Origin: Phycomyces nitens
Lineage: Eukaryota > Mucoromycota > Mucoromycetes > Mucorales > Phycomycetaceae
DNA length: 64,000 nucleotides
Direction: 5' to 3'
NCBI GenBank assembly: GCA_022702545.1
Contig: JAHRBC010000006.1
Location: 434,001 to 498,000 of the forward strand
A program made the position numbers and the translations under genes. Below the pieces are notes generated by a model, which saw nothing but the letters and a program-made list of their open reading frames with translations, did no database searches and was not told the origin of the DNA. Of the stretch, positions 45,727 through 57,094 are shown one piece after another. Position 1 is the first letter of the stretch, and each line of letters starts with the position of its first letter.

Positions 45727-47275
45727 ATGACCGTGGAGGAAAATTCAGACAAAAACATTGAGATCTGGAAGATGAAGAGACTCATAAAGAGTCTAGAAGC
45801 AGCCCGAGGGTAACGACCTTTTCTAGCCACCAGAATATTATTGACAATCCTCGTAGAAACGGCACATCCATGATTTCTCTCATTATTCGTAAGTTGCCCA
45901 TTGAAACATGCCAATAAGAGTATCATGTTTCTGACAGCCAAGGCACGCATTCAAAGCTCCCAAGGATCAGGTCTCCCGTATAGTCAGGATGCTGGCTGAT
46001 GAATATGGCACTGCTTCTAATATCAAGTCTCGCGTAAATCGGCTATCGGTATTATCAGCAATTACTTCTACTCAACAACGCCTCAAGCTCTACAACAAAG
46101 GTATGCACATATGCCTGTTTATTAAAAAAAAACACTCTTAACATTCTGTTTCTCAAGTGCCTGAGAATGGTCTGGTGGTTTACTGTGGCACGATTGTTAC
46201 GGATGAAGGCAAAGAGAAAAAGGTCAATATTGATTTTGGACCCCACAAGCCTATCAACACCTCTCTCTACCTCTGCGATAATAAGTTCCACACCGAAGCT
46301 CTATCAGAACTATTAGAGGCAGATGCTACGTTTGGCTTTATTGTTATGGATGGAAATGGGACTCTATTCGGTACCCTTTCCGGAAACACACGCACGGTGC
46401 TCCAAAAGCTCCAGGTCGACTTGCCCAAGAAACATGGTCGTGGTGGACAGTCTGCCCTGCGTTTCTCCCGTTTACGTGATGAGAAGCGGCACAACTATGT
46501 GCGCAAGGTTGCCGAACTGGCTGTCAACTTTTTCATTACTGCTGACAAGGTGAATGTTGCTGGCCTGGTCCTGGCAGGCTCAGCAGACTTCAAGACCGAG
46601 TTGTCCCAGTCAGATCTATTTGATGGTCGACTTCAATCAAAGGTGGTCAAGATAGTGGATGTATCGTATGGTGGCGAAAATGGATTTAATCAGGCCATTG
46701 AACTGTCCGCTGATGCACTCTCGAATGTGAAATTTGTCCAGGAGAAAAGACTGATCCAGACCTACTTTAACGAGATCTCACAGGATACTGGAAAATACTG
46801 CTTTGGAGTCGATGACACTCTCAAGGCTTTGGAGCTTGGTGCAGTGGAGAGTTTGATTGTCTGGGAAGATCTTGACACGAATCGTTATGTTCTACGTGAT
46901 TCTGCAGGTGTAGAGCATATAGTCCACCCTACAAAGGAAGAAGAAAAGACCCGAGAATTCCTGCACGACAGTTCAGCAGATGGATCAAACTCTGAAATGG
47001 AGCTGGTTGATGTCAAACCATTGCTAGAGTGGTTCTCTGAAAAGTACAAGGATTTTGGTGCCTCACTAGAGTACATTACCAACCGGTCCCAAGAAGGATC
47101 CCAGTTCGTAAAGGGATTTGGTGGTATTGGCGGTATTCTTAGGTAAATCATTGATGAGCAAGACATCAAATTAGGTTTGGCTCACCTGTTGTTTATATTT
47201 TGTCATAGATACCGTGTAAATTTCGAACAGCTCACATATGAATCAGACGAATTCTACTCTGATGAGGATTTTTAG
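45727..47275 (+). CDS. SUP45: Eukaryotic peptide chain release factor 1 (eRF1)
   Basis: Five exons (45727-45809, 45857-45888, 45957-46100, 46158-47142, 47209-47275) give 436 aa, the family length. Domain N has [11 protein letters not shown] (NIKS, stop-codon recognition) and YLCDNKF (the YxCxxxF box). Domain M has [10 protein letters not shown] (GGQ, peptidyl-tRNA hydrolysis). Domain C ends with the eRF3-binding region and the acidic [17 protein letters not shown] tail. It recognises all three stop codons and releases the peptide with eRF3. The intact NIKS and YxCxxxF motifs are those of organisms with the standard code. The second exon is only 32 bases long. The gene ends with TAG. Confidence 0.97.
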
Positions 47276-48638
47276 CATAGACTAAATCCAAAAGAAAAAA
47301 GTACTCTTTATCCCCTACACCAATGTTCCTGTCGAGGCTTGAGGGAAGCCATTAAATAAACAGAATGATCATGAAAACACTCTAGGAGACCCTTTGGATA
47401 TCTATGGACATTATAGACTATGATCAGAGATTGGTTATATATCACTGCTTGTTCAATTGATGTGATAAAATGGCTTGTGTATAGGTTAGGTTACGTTGTC
47501 TAATACAAATAATGACACTATAAAAAAAGACTTTAATGAATTCATTTCCTTGCCCAGACAGAGTATCCGGGCTGTTTCTAATTGCTACTATATATATATC
47601 TATATCTTTACGCTCGTAATATTTTCAGCAATCTAACTCTACAAGGAGAAGCATTTGGCAATACCACTTACTTGGGATATGTCTGTGACGTAAGCATGTC
47701 ATACATTATTAGTGGATCAAGGCTAGTTTGCAATAAGCTTTCTACCATTCCAAGCTCTTATTAAACACCACGAGTATGTTGGTAGTCAGCGAAACACTTT
47801 GGAAAGGCGGTCTGATGGAAAGAGGTACCAGGCCCGGGTTGTAATCCAGTCATATAACTCGCATGGCTTTATCTTTATAGTAGCAATTCCATTCTGGAAA
47901 AAAAGGGAAAGACTTTTGTGACATTGAGTAGTAGTACAACACAGTTTTGATATTTCAAAATTAAATTGGAATCTTGAAGATCAATATTGGCACAATGCAC
48001 AAAAGAGCACTGGCCCCATAGAGGCACGTTTTTATCGGTAACCAAAGACATATGGTTAGACATTCAAGAAACAGAGCTGATCCAATAATAGCGTGCAATT
48101 AGGCGTGCTTCTAGAGTGTTAGCAAATATGTTTTTAGTCTAATATGAATCAAGATCCATTAGTATATCGTGATTTGGAGACTAAACCTCTTGAAAATAAA
48201 ATTACCATATAAAGTAGTATCAAGAAGTGCTACCTAGAATTAAACCTAAATATGGTGAAATATATATTTTTTTAAAATAATATATATATAATGTTGGAAA
48301 AAGCAGGTTTCTTTTATAAACTGCACTCTATTTCTACTGGTATATCAGCACTCTCTATAGTTCCATTAATGTCTATTTCCTCTCTCCTTTGTCTTTCCAA
48401 AGGTAACCATGGTGAGATGAGGTAAAGGCTTTTTTTTGTGGTTTGGATGTCCGAAATATCAGATTTTTCATGAAGTCAGAGCAGTTGCCTATAATAGAAA
48501 ATATAGACCATTCGAAAATGATGTAATGTAGAGTGTATAAGACCAAGCTCCTTTTTTTTCCTCTTTACTTTTGCTCAAAATCCCATCTTTTTTATTGTTA
48601 TATTCCCTTTGAATACTCTTTAACCTGGACAATATCCC
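47276..48638. other. Intergenic region
   Basis: No supported gene in about 1.36 kb. It includes the presumed eRF1 3'UTR and the promoter of the lipid kinase gene. Short frames here lack motifs. Confidence 0.6.
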
Positions 48639-50691
48639 ATGCAAGATCCTACTGATGAAAGACATGTTGCTTACAACATCCCCAACGATATACCAGTCTC
48701 GACTCCAAATACCTTTGTCACCGCACAGTCATATTCCCTCAATAAACCAGAAGAGTCGTCGTCCATGTCATCTACACATTCAATCAGCCCGCCCCAGACA
48801 CCAACCATACATCCAGCCCTGGTTCATCCGAAGGACATGGAGGCGCCTATACATCTCCAGCCTCCAAGTCCAGAAGAAACCCCTCGGCCATCTGTCTCTC
48901 CAACAGGCGGAATCGAGGCCTCTGTCTGTCTAGAGGATACCGAGACAGAAGGACGTCCCAGCATATACCTCTTTATCTTTGTCAATCCATTGTCTGGAGA
49001 CCGCAAAGGCAGTGATCTGATCAACCTCCCAATCCAGCACTTTCGATTGCGTCGTCTACCCCAGGTACAGGTAGAGATCCACAACATTCTCGACGACGAA
49101 GACCGGATGACTGGATTGGAGCAGATTAAGCTTATCGAGAACATGGTCAAGACTGGCCAGATCCCCCCAATTCCACCCCAGGATAGCGATGTCGACACAA
49201 CCGACAGCCCGGATAGTTTAGGTCGCACATCCAAGAGATCTTCTACTAAAGCCGACAAGTCTTCTATACGGGCATCACGGCGATCCTCACGCAGATCCTC
49301 TCGCAAAACCGACAGGACCAGCCAGACCATAAAACTAACCCAGACTGAACCCGAGGGTCTAGGCAAATTGAGCGATGCAGTGCGCACCCGTCAGATCCAG
49401 GTTTGGAGTGCTGGTGGAGATGGCACGGTGATGAGTGTGTTTGAGTTGCTGGTGTCTCATTCTGTCGACCTGGATCTCATATTCTTCTCATGTAAGTCTT
49501 GGTTTATTTGGCCATCTGGACCTTAACCTCTTTAACAGGCATTCCCTTTGGAACCGGTAATGATTTCAGCCAAGTACTGGGATGGGGTCGTACTGTACCC
49601 AATAAAGACATTCTTGGCTTCAGACTGCACAATCTAGAACAACTTGTAACAGAACGGTTAGAGAACTCTGATGCAGCTCGGTTGGATATTTGGCAAGTCG
49701 ATATGATTGCACATGAATCTGGATATGTACGCCAATCAGGCCCAGAACGAGACGATGGCCATGATGTTGCGGAAATAAAGAACAAGCAACAAGATCGCAC
49801 AACAATGATCCGCAAAATGTCAAACTACATGTCAATTGGCGTCCAGGGCTATGTTGGAAGTGGGTTTGAGGACCATCGGGCAGGAAAACGCTTGATGAAC
49901 ATGTTTGTATATGCCAGCGAAAGTTCAAAATGGGTCTTCTTTCGCCATTTCCCGCCCGTCACACGCTTTATTGAATCCATTGTCAAGGACCAAAAGACGG
50001 TTCTAAAGTGCCCTCCCCCGCCATCAATTGCAGACAGCACTCCAAAAGACACACCAGAACCAAATGAAAAGGTGCCCAGGATGACCAAACACCCAATTGA
50101 CTTTGTTATCCAAAACATTCCACATATCTGGTATGTCCAATTGGTTTAATAATGCATTATAAATTAATAACGACTGTCTAAAGGGGCCGTGAAGTTGATT
50201 TGTGGGGCGAGGCTGAATCTGGGCTAGAGGTGGTTGAAGGCCGGTCAGGACCTACGGATCCAGATACATGGAATCCACAGCTAGCAAATGACGGCAAAAT
50301 GGAAATTATGGTGATTGATAACCTGTTTAGCTACTTTAAAAAACTGGCCAACATACGCAGCCATGTGTCTCGGGTTGGTCAGTTTGAGACCGAGTTTGAG
50401 ATCAATTTCCGTCCACCTCACAAACCAGAAGGGGCGGAGAGCAGATCGCTGTGGACATCATTGAAGAAGCGTATCATTGATATCAAGAAAAACAAATACG
50501 AAAGGGACAATATTGTGTGTATTATGTGCGACGGTGAATTTTACACCATCAAGGACCCAAAGGTTCTGAAATTTAATCGGTTTGCACAAATCTCGACACT
50601 TGGACGAAGTGACGAGATATCAAAAGGAAGACTGGTTGCAGATGAACTGACACATCAAGAGGAATTTGGCCAAGGAGAAACAGCCCAATAA
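48639..50691 (+). CDS. Diacylglycerol/sphingosine-kinase-type lipid kinase
   Basis: Three exons (48639-49491, 49539-50130, 50184-50691) sum to 650 aa. A polar N-terminal region of about 105 residues precedes the DAGK catalytic domain: IYLFIFVNPLSGDRKG, an inserted Ser/Arg-rich loop (RTSKRSSTK, RASRRSSRRSSRK), then VWSAGGDGTVMSVFELL (the GGDG ATP site) and IPFGTGNDFSQVLGWG. The accessory part contains MSIGVQGYVGSGFE, FIESIV, then YERDNIVCIMCDGEFYTIKDPKVLKF. Such enzymes phosphorylate diacylglycerol or a related lipid using ATP. No C1 zinc finger or membrane helix is visible. The basic, serine-rich insertion between the first strand and the GGDG motif is unusual and could be a regulatory or phosphorylation site. 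Confidence 0.88.
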
Positions 50692-51321
50692 TCTCCATAT
50701 GAATCTACATCTTATACATTGTCATTATACCGCTACTACTTATCTCTAATGCCCATTGCTATGCCAATCTATCTGTAAAATATATTGATCTAATTTATTT
50801 TGAACTGAAAAAGACGGTTTATCAAACTTGGCTGGTATTACATTAACTTGCGGGGAAGTGTTAGAAACAAAACTATATATCTTTGTATCACCATTCTGAA
50901 ATGCTGTAGAGGAATTAAGCTTGTTATTGGTCAATAATCTTTGATTGAAAGTAGCCAAGAAAAGGCAGAAATATGATATGTATACAGTACCAAGATATTC
51001 TGGAATTGGATAATATTATCACTACATGTCTCCCCAATAAGCATCTCTTTATACACTCCCCCATTCTATAGCCAACAAAACAGACTCAACAGTCGGTTTT
51101 AAAACCATTTTATACTAATGTAAAGGGGTTAAATTGCCTCAAGGATGTAGATCACAAAGTATAGAGTTTTGTTGGGGAATATCAATGAATACTATTGAGT
51201 TTAGGTTCCTATTTAGAATTCAGGTCGTACTGTTCTTGTTGGTGCCTTTAAGAACAAACAATCGAGACATTTTTTAGAGAGTACTTTTTGCCTAGGGTGT
51301 ATATAGTCATTCCAGAAAGTA
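50692..51321. other. Intergenic region before the TIR element
   Basis: No supported gene. The region ends at the TA dinucleotide at 51320-51321 that flanks the inverted-repeat element. Confidence 0.6.
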
Positions 51322-51689
51322 AAAGTCTCTGGGTTTTGAATTTGATGTGGTGCAAAAAAAATTGTTCAAAATTTATTTTTACAAATATTCAAATGAATAA
51401 ATATATATATATTTTATATAAACTAACGTTATTAAACCAACTGTTGAGATGAAAGTGATAATGATCAAAGACTTCTTTGTAAATATTTGGTCTAGAATGC
51501 CAAGATACAGAAATGAAACAAAAAGGGACACGCCGTCCAATATAAAGACAGTTTGTTTTATTCAAAGTCGAGATGATATGAAACTTGGAGGTATGTGACA
51601 TACTTGATATTAGGGTTATATTTATTTATTTATTGATTGAATTGCGATAAAAGAATCGGATACTTTCAGCAGTCGAAAAACGTTTGCAA

Positions 51690-52790
51690 AGATTCTTTCT
51701 TTTTTCATTGGCCAATTCCAAACAATGCGCTCAATTCATCCTGCCGATTCGGTTTTTGCAAAAGTTGATGGTGAATTCCAGATCATTGTGCTTGTCAGAA
51801 TCTTCTGTTGTCCTTTTCTTATGGCTGCAGCTTGGTAAAGTTTCAAGTGAGCTGTCACTGTCTTTTACTTGGTCGAACAGTCGAATTCCAATGCACGCCA
51901 CACAATACTTTTTTTGCTTTGAGCGTGCCAGGGATGTTGACAAGGGAAGCCATCCAACTTATGTCACAACCTTTCATTGTTGGTGCAAATCACATCAGCG
52001 ACATGTACCAGATCTTCACTTTGTCCAGTTTCAAATGTAGTGCACTCCATGGCTAGCCGATAAAGCGTTCGTACTGTTGGGTGTTCGGGATGGGAATGTC
52101 CATATAATGTAGGCGATTGTTCGATCAAGAACATCGACAATGCCTGTAAAGATGATACATTGGCATCATCTTCACACAATAGGCTTGCTTTCGACAAAAG
52201 ATAACAGTTCTTTGCCCAGAAATCAGAGCACAGAATACGATGCATCCATGGTTTACCATCGACAGGTATAAACTTGGTGATAAGTGTCAGCGGAGAGAGT
52301 CTATCGATGCAAAATACCATCACCAACGGATAGGATTTGTACAATCGTTTGGCACTTTGACTGTATTTTAACAATCGTCCCATAAAGGCTTCAGTCATGA
52401 TGGATTGTACCTCGATCAGAATTGGTAGCAATGAGTTTTGAATGTCCAGACGAGGTACATGCAGAATATCGCTACAAGAGCCATTGTCCCATTCAGTAAT
52501 TGCAATGGTATAAGTTTCCTTTTGAGACATTCAACAGATCCGAGGTGATGACATTAATCGCAGTTGATGTTTTTAGGATTGATTTGCTTGATTGATCCAT
52601 TCCAGACAACTGATCCGGTAGTAACTTGAACGTAATAAGGTCATCAATCACTACAAAATACGTCAGACGAATAGTAAAAGGAAATATCAGAGATATATAA
52701 ATACAAAATATCTAGTTACTTTTATTTTTATTCTTGCTTTTCTCTTCACTAATTCTCATGACAAAACTAAAGAGATCGCAAAAGAGCACA
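51690..52790 (-). pseudogene. PD-(D/E)XK nuclease-like ORF inside the TIR element
   Basis: The longest frame (52530-51964, 188 codons) contains SDILHVPRLDI followed by LLPILIEVQSIMTEAFMGRLLKYSQSAKRLY. The D..E-x-Q spacing and the following helix with 'M..RLLKYS' resemble the Rpn/YhgA branch of the PD-(D/E)XK superfamily. The rest reads MVFCIDRLSP, CSDFWAKNCYLLSKASL and FLIEQSPTLYGHSHPEHPTVRTLY. Upstream, in another phase, DDLITFKLLPDQLSG to VITSDLLNVSK continues the same protein, so one base has been gained or lost near 52515. Downstream, beyond VICTNNERL, a further shifted frame runs to about 51690. I believe similar ORFs recur in Mucorales genomes, but that needs a search. It is a passenger gene in decay. 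Confidence 0.6.
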
Positions 52791-53049
52791 AGGCAGTTTT
52801 AGGTCAGCCTACCAGATGTTGGTACCGCCAACACCTTTGGCGTTGACCTCCGTCACAAAGGACTTTAACTGTTTCAAAGTCATAAATCACTGCCATATCT
52901 GGTTACTCGTGTATAATCACTGAGGAGCACATTACAATGCAGTCTTCCCACTAAACCACCACCACCACCACCTATCAATAAGACAGTAACCACTCTCTTC
53001 AACACCTAAGCGCCTTAACCCAAAGAGGTCAAAAGAGCAAAGCAATCAT

Positions 53050-53545
53050 TCCGTTCATTCTATTGATTCAATTCTTTTTTACAGCTTGTTGTCGAGACAC
53101 TTGGAAAAACATTTGGCAGAATGAGATGCAAACTCTTTAAAATCACTTTAAACTATCAACTTCATCACTAATTCTAGTCATTGGTGATTCTTTTCAAGAA
53201 ACTTATTTCGTTCAACTGTATACTTTTGACGATTAGAGCTGCTCAATTGGATTTAGATCAGGAAGATAAACATATCGGTATCCTCGAGAGCGAGTGTATT
53301 TTTTTTTCTATTTGAGCTAGGAATAAGATTGTTATTCATGAAAATATTATACCCTTTTATTTCTGGGTAGCTTTTTAAAAAAAAGCCAAACTAGATAATG
53401 TCCTGGTTATAAACATCAGTCTCACACCCAAGATTTATCTCTTTTTTGATGTGTTTTGGGACCCTTGTGACATTGATTAAGCCAGTGATGGATATATCTT
53501 GAAGAAATTTGGTACAAAATCCATCGGTTCAATGGCAAAAATATT
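53050..53545 (-). pseudogene. Truncated Tc1/mariner DDE transposase remnant
   Basis: Directly inside the right terminal repeat the minus strand reads KGYNIFMNNNLIPSSN, then (frame shifted) RGYRYVYLPDLNPIEQL and SSKVYS. This corresponds to the Tc1 'MDNAPIH..RGY..VYLPPYSPDLNPIEQFW..LK' C-terminal half. The N-terminal DNA-binding part and first catalytic Asp are missing because the terminal repeat starts immediately upstream. Stops interrupt the frame. The element could therefore move only with transposase supplied by another copy. Confidence 0.65.
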
Positions 53546-53911
53546 TTTATTCATTTGAATATTTGTAAAAATAAATTTTGAACAATTTTTTTTGCACCAC
53601 ATCAAATTCAAAACCCAGAGACTTTTATTTTTTGTGGGGGGGACCAATCGTTGTGCTACATTTATTTTTATTCACTGAAAACACAAAGGCGATAAAATTT
53701 TATACAGGATTTGTACAACATTTGTTTATAGTGCCGAAGATACTTGTTCATGGCATGTATCTATATATCTATTGGGTTCAAGGTGTAACTGTCGATAGAG
53801 TTTCCAATGGATTTGTAAAACAGAAACTATTTATTGGTTACAAAACATTATTTGGAAAGAGCGTTAAATGGGAATTGAGATGTGGGGTTTCAGGTAACCA
53901 CTCAAGCCATT

Positions 53912-56672
53912 TCAGTTACCCGTTCCATCATCTGTAGCATCGCTGTCATAATCAGCCGGCCATTCTAAAGTGGCCTTCTCTATGTTAATATGCTTGGTAG
54001 CCATTGTTGGGTTTGCAAATGGGCGGGGTAAAGGTGCAGGAGGTGCAGGAGGTTCATTTGACGATGTATGATGGCCTGTGGATTCATTTCCATCGTCTGT
54101 CGCGTCACTATCATAGCTCACTTGTCGTATAGTCGAGACTGGAAGCTAAATGAATACCCCCCCAATAAGTACGACACCAGAAGAGAAGAAAAAAACAAGT
54201 CCATTGGGAAATAATACTTGCATTTGAAGGCCTCAAGGGCTGTGTTCCTGGGAACTCGTATTGGTGCATATCCTTTTGCATTCCTGCACTCCATTTGAAT
54301 TTTTCATTTGGAACCGTGTTTTCCCTTGGTGTGCATCCTTCTTTTGGCTGGTCTGTTTCAAAGCCCATTAGAAATAGATCGTCTCCTTTTATGGCCTTTT
54401 TCTTTAAAGTATATTTTCTTTTTGGCTTAATTTGTGCCATTTCCGATGCAGTTTGGGTTTCTTGAGTGTCTTTGGGTGCATTTCTTGCTTTTGGTTTCAT
54501 GATATCTGTATTTTCTAATTCTTGCTTTACGTCTCCCAGACCCTTGTTTCTAGGTGTGTAGGCTCTTTTTTTGGGCTTCACATTCTCATCAGCCAACTTG
54601 TCTTTTTTTCTCTTTGTGGTCGTTTTTGCAGGCAGATTAACGAATGTTAATGGCAAATGGCGAGCAATACGGGGGGCTTCGACAACAGGGGTTGGTTCCT
54701 TGATTTCAACCTTTTGTTTGGACAGATCTACTTGTTCTGAGACTGATTAGTAAACACCATTTGTCCATTCATAAAATCCCACCATTCTTTGGATGGTCTT
54801 TTTTGGCTCGAGACTATCAAGATATAGCTGTGGTTAGATGTAACAAACATTCTAAATTACTTACGGATCTGATCGTGAAATGAACTCCTTGTTCACAATG
54901 TCCTTTTAATGCACTTGATTTAGATTCAGGGTTCGGCAGGTTTCTGAAATGAGAAGCCTGAGCTCTTTGTTTATGGTATGTATGAAAGCAATGTTTGTCA
55001 CAAGAGGAGTTTTTTTTTGGGGGGAGACAGTACAGGTTCAGTAGGGAGTAGTACAGTTTCTAACAGCCGTAGCTAGCTCATCTCACACTGGTAGTGTACA
55101 AGTATCCTTTGTAAACCAGTTTATAAGCCAAAAATCCAATACTCTGCCGTATCAGTTATATTGTTGTTATTACTATTATTGTTATCAGAAAGCTGAACAC
55201 AGGGCTTGGTATCACCCATGTAATCCCTCCCCTTGAGACAAAACATTGTTTGTCACTCACTAGTCATCTTTAGACTTACAATGATTCAGCAGGAATATAG
55301 ACCAGGTCGTCCAGAGTGCCTGGAGAGTCATGGATATCTAGGCTGTTGAGAGTCAATAGATGTACAAAAGAGTGTTTTACATACAACTTTTGTTCCCATT
55401 CATCTCTTGTAAGATTATCTAGCTGGTTCAAATATATCCGACGGAGGTTTTTAAAGTAAGGTGGACAGAGGAGGTCAGGTTGTTCTTTCGTGGCAATATA
55501 GATTGATGTAGAGATCGATAGTCCATGTCGACTCTGCAGCCTTTTTTTAAAAAAAATATTTATTTATTATTTAATGGAATCATTAGGCCCACAAGACGTA
55601 TTAGAGACCGACTTACCATGCCATGCTCTCCCCAGTCGTTTCTCTAGGGCCATGGTAATCGTGAACATAAGAGTGTATGGTCTGACAAAGCGAAAACGGC
55701 CTTAGTGACCTATTTAGACTATCTCTGTAACCATCGAGTGTCTTTTGCTGCCTAGATTAAAGAGAAAGGTTGGCTATTTGCAGCGAATTCAAAACAGACT
55801 AGTTACTTTTCCCGCGTAAACTCCCAAAAGTGAGGAATATCCCCATACATCGACCTTTCGTCAATCAATACAACTAGGTCTCTAGAGCATAGAGAATTAG
55901 ACAATGCATGGTTATTGCTATAGACTTACTGCTCCCCCGGTCGAGTATTCTCCCAGGCCTGCAGAATATTGAGAAATGTGGAATGAAATACGAGACCATC
56001 ATCTTTTGACCAGACACCAAGACTATTGTCCATCTCTATAAACAGGGCCTAGATATGCAAACCAATGGTTAGATAATAGAACCAGATCGTCAAAAGAGCT
56101 TGCCTGTCTTGTGAATGGACTGTTTGAAATGGCAGACAGAGGAATATGTTTATTAGATACGACTTGATCTTTTGGTAGTTCAATGTCTGTAAATGATGTG
56201 AATGGAACACTGCACTGCTTGTTCCACTCAATGACCTGTGGATGTTCAGGATATGCACCGAGTAGCCTGACTGCGGATCCAAGCAAGAGCTTATACTGAA
56301 ATAGGCCAGATGGGATAGCATAATGGATGATTCGGACAGTAGGACAGAGTTGATGGAGAAATCTCAAAAGATCACTTATTTTGATATTTGAGTGTGGTTC
56401 CATAAAATGGATCACAAGTGCCCGTTGGCTGTGCTAATTAAAAGAAAAACTTGGTATTCAAAGAGCTTCTTTTGCTTTGAGTCCAAACAATAGAGGCTTA
56501 CAGTATCCAGGTGACGGACCAAGGAGAGTGCCATTGGTCTAATACGTGGTAGATCCAAGTGTAGATCAGGACAATAGATGCCATGAGTCGGCTTAAAATG
56601 AACATGGTAATAGAGATTGGATATTGCAGGATTAGCATGGATCCAGACAATCTCATTGTTTGGTAATGGCAT
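53912..56672 (-). CDS. Unrecognised multi-exon protein with Lys-rich middle and acidic repeat tail
   Basis: Two open stretches on the same strand join as one gene. The more 5' exons (56672 to about 55270) encode a globular part: MPLPNNEIVWIHANPAISNLYYHVHF, RALVIHFMEPHSN, CPTVRIIHYAIPSGLFQYKLL, LVVLIDERSMYGDIPHFWEFTRE and SLDIHDSPGTLDDLVYIPAES. The downstream exons have no start codon of their own; a splice to NLPNPESKSSALKGHCEQGVHFTIRS then SRAKKDHPKNVSEQVDLSKQ keeps frame. The latter half is basic and disordered (KTTTKRKKDK, KPKKRAYTPR, KPKRKYTLKKK) and ends with two similar acidic words (SYDSDATDDGNES and DYDSDATDDGTGN). Nuclear localisation is inferred from the basic words. I cannot name the family. 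The joint across about 300 bases near 54950-55275 is the weakest point; it could be two genes. Confidence 0.6.
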
Positions 56673-57094
56673 GATGAGATTCCGAAATGTACTAATTTGC
56701 AAAGCCGTATATATATTTTTTATATTTATATGAATATATAGGGCGTGTCAACTTTCTTTTCTTGTAAAAAAAACAAGACACTCTCCAGCCAGATGTTCAA
56801 TTGAACACCTTTATGGCTTCTTTACAGTCCAAGGCTAGTCGAAATGGCCTCTGGGATCGATCATAGGTCTCTTGGGCTTATCATTGACTATTGCAAAGTG
56901 CAAATATAAGCATGTATATAAATACATGTATATAAAAAAGGATGGTTATGTGACATGAATGAAGCCGTAATGTTGTACAGCCGTATATCATTTCGCCACC
57001 CGGTCTCTCAACACCATCTTTCTTTTTTCTCTTTGTCCTTTCGACTGCCCTGTTCCTCCCCCACCCATTCCTCTCATTAGCCTTTGGATTCCTA
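56673..57094. other. Intergenic spacer
   Basis: Divergent upstream region between the unrecognised gene and the single-pass membrane protein gene. It contains TATATA-rich tracts and a C-rich stretch (CCCCACCCATTCC, about 57059-57070) but no coding sequence. Confidence 0.5.

Larger units (their letters stand above)
51322..53625 (-). mobile_element. TA-flanked Tc1/mariner-type element with 80-bp terminal inverted repeats
   Basis: Two inverted copies of an 80-base sequence bound the element: left 51322-51401 (AAAGTCTCTGGG... to GAATAAA), right 53546-53625 as its reverse complement. By eye I found no mismatch, including the run of eight A. A TA dinucleotide borders both outer ends (51320-51321 and 53626-53627), as expected for Tc1/mariner target-site duplication, and similarity stops there. 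The body contains minus-strand transposase words (GYRYVYLPDLNPIEQLW-like, C-terminal DDE domain) but no N-terminal half, and a separate PD-(D/E)XK-like ORF. It is probably a non-autonomous composite element. Element length is 2304 bases. Confidence 0.85.

Noticed and set aside
47761..47860. tRNA-like words (GGTAGTCAGC.., CCCGGGTTGTAATCC) downstream of eRF1
   Set aside because: No acceptor stem or consistent cloverleaf could be formed, and the B-box lacks GGTTCGAAT. No tRNA gene could be supported anywhere in the window.
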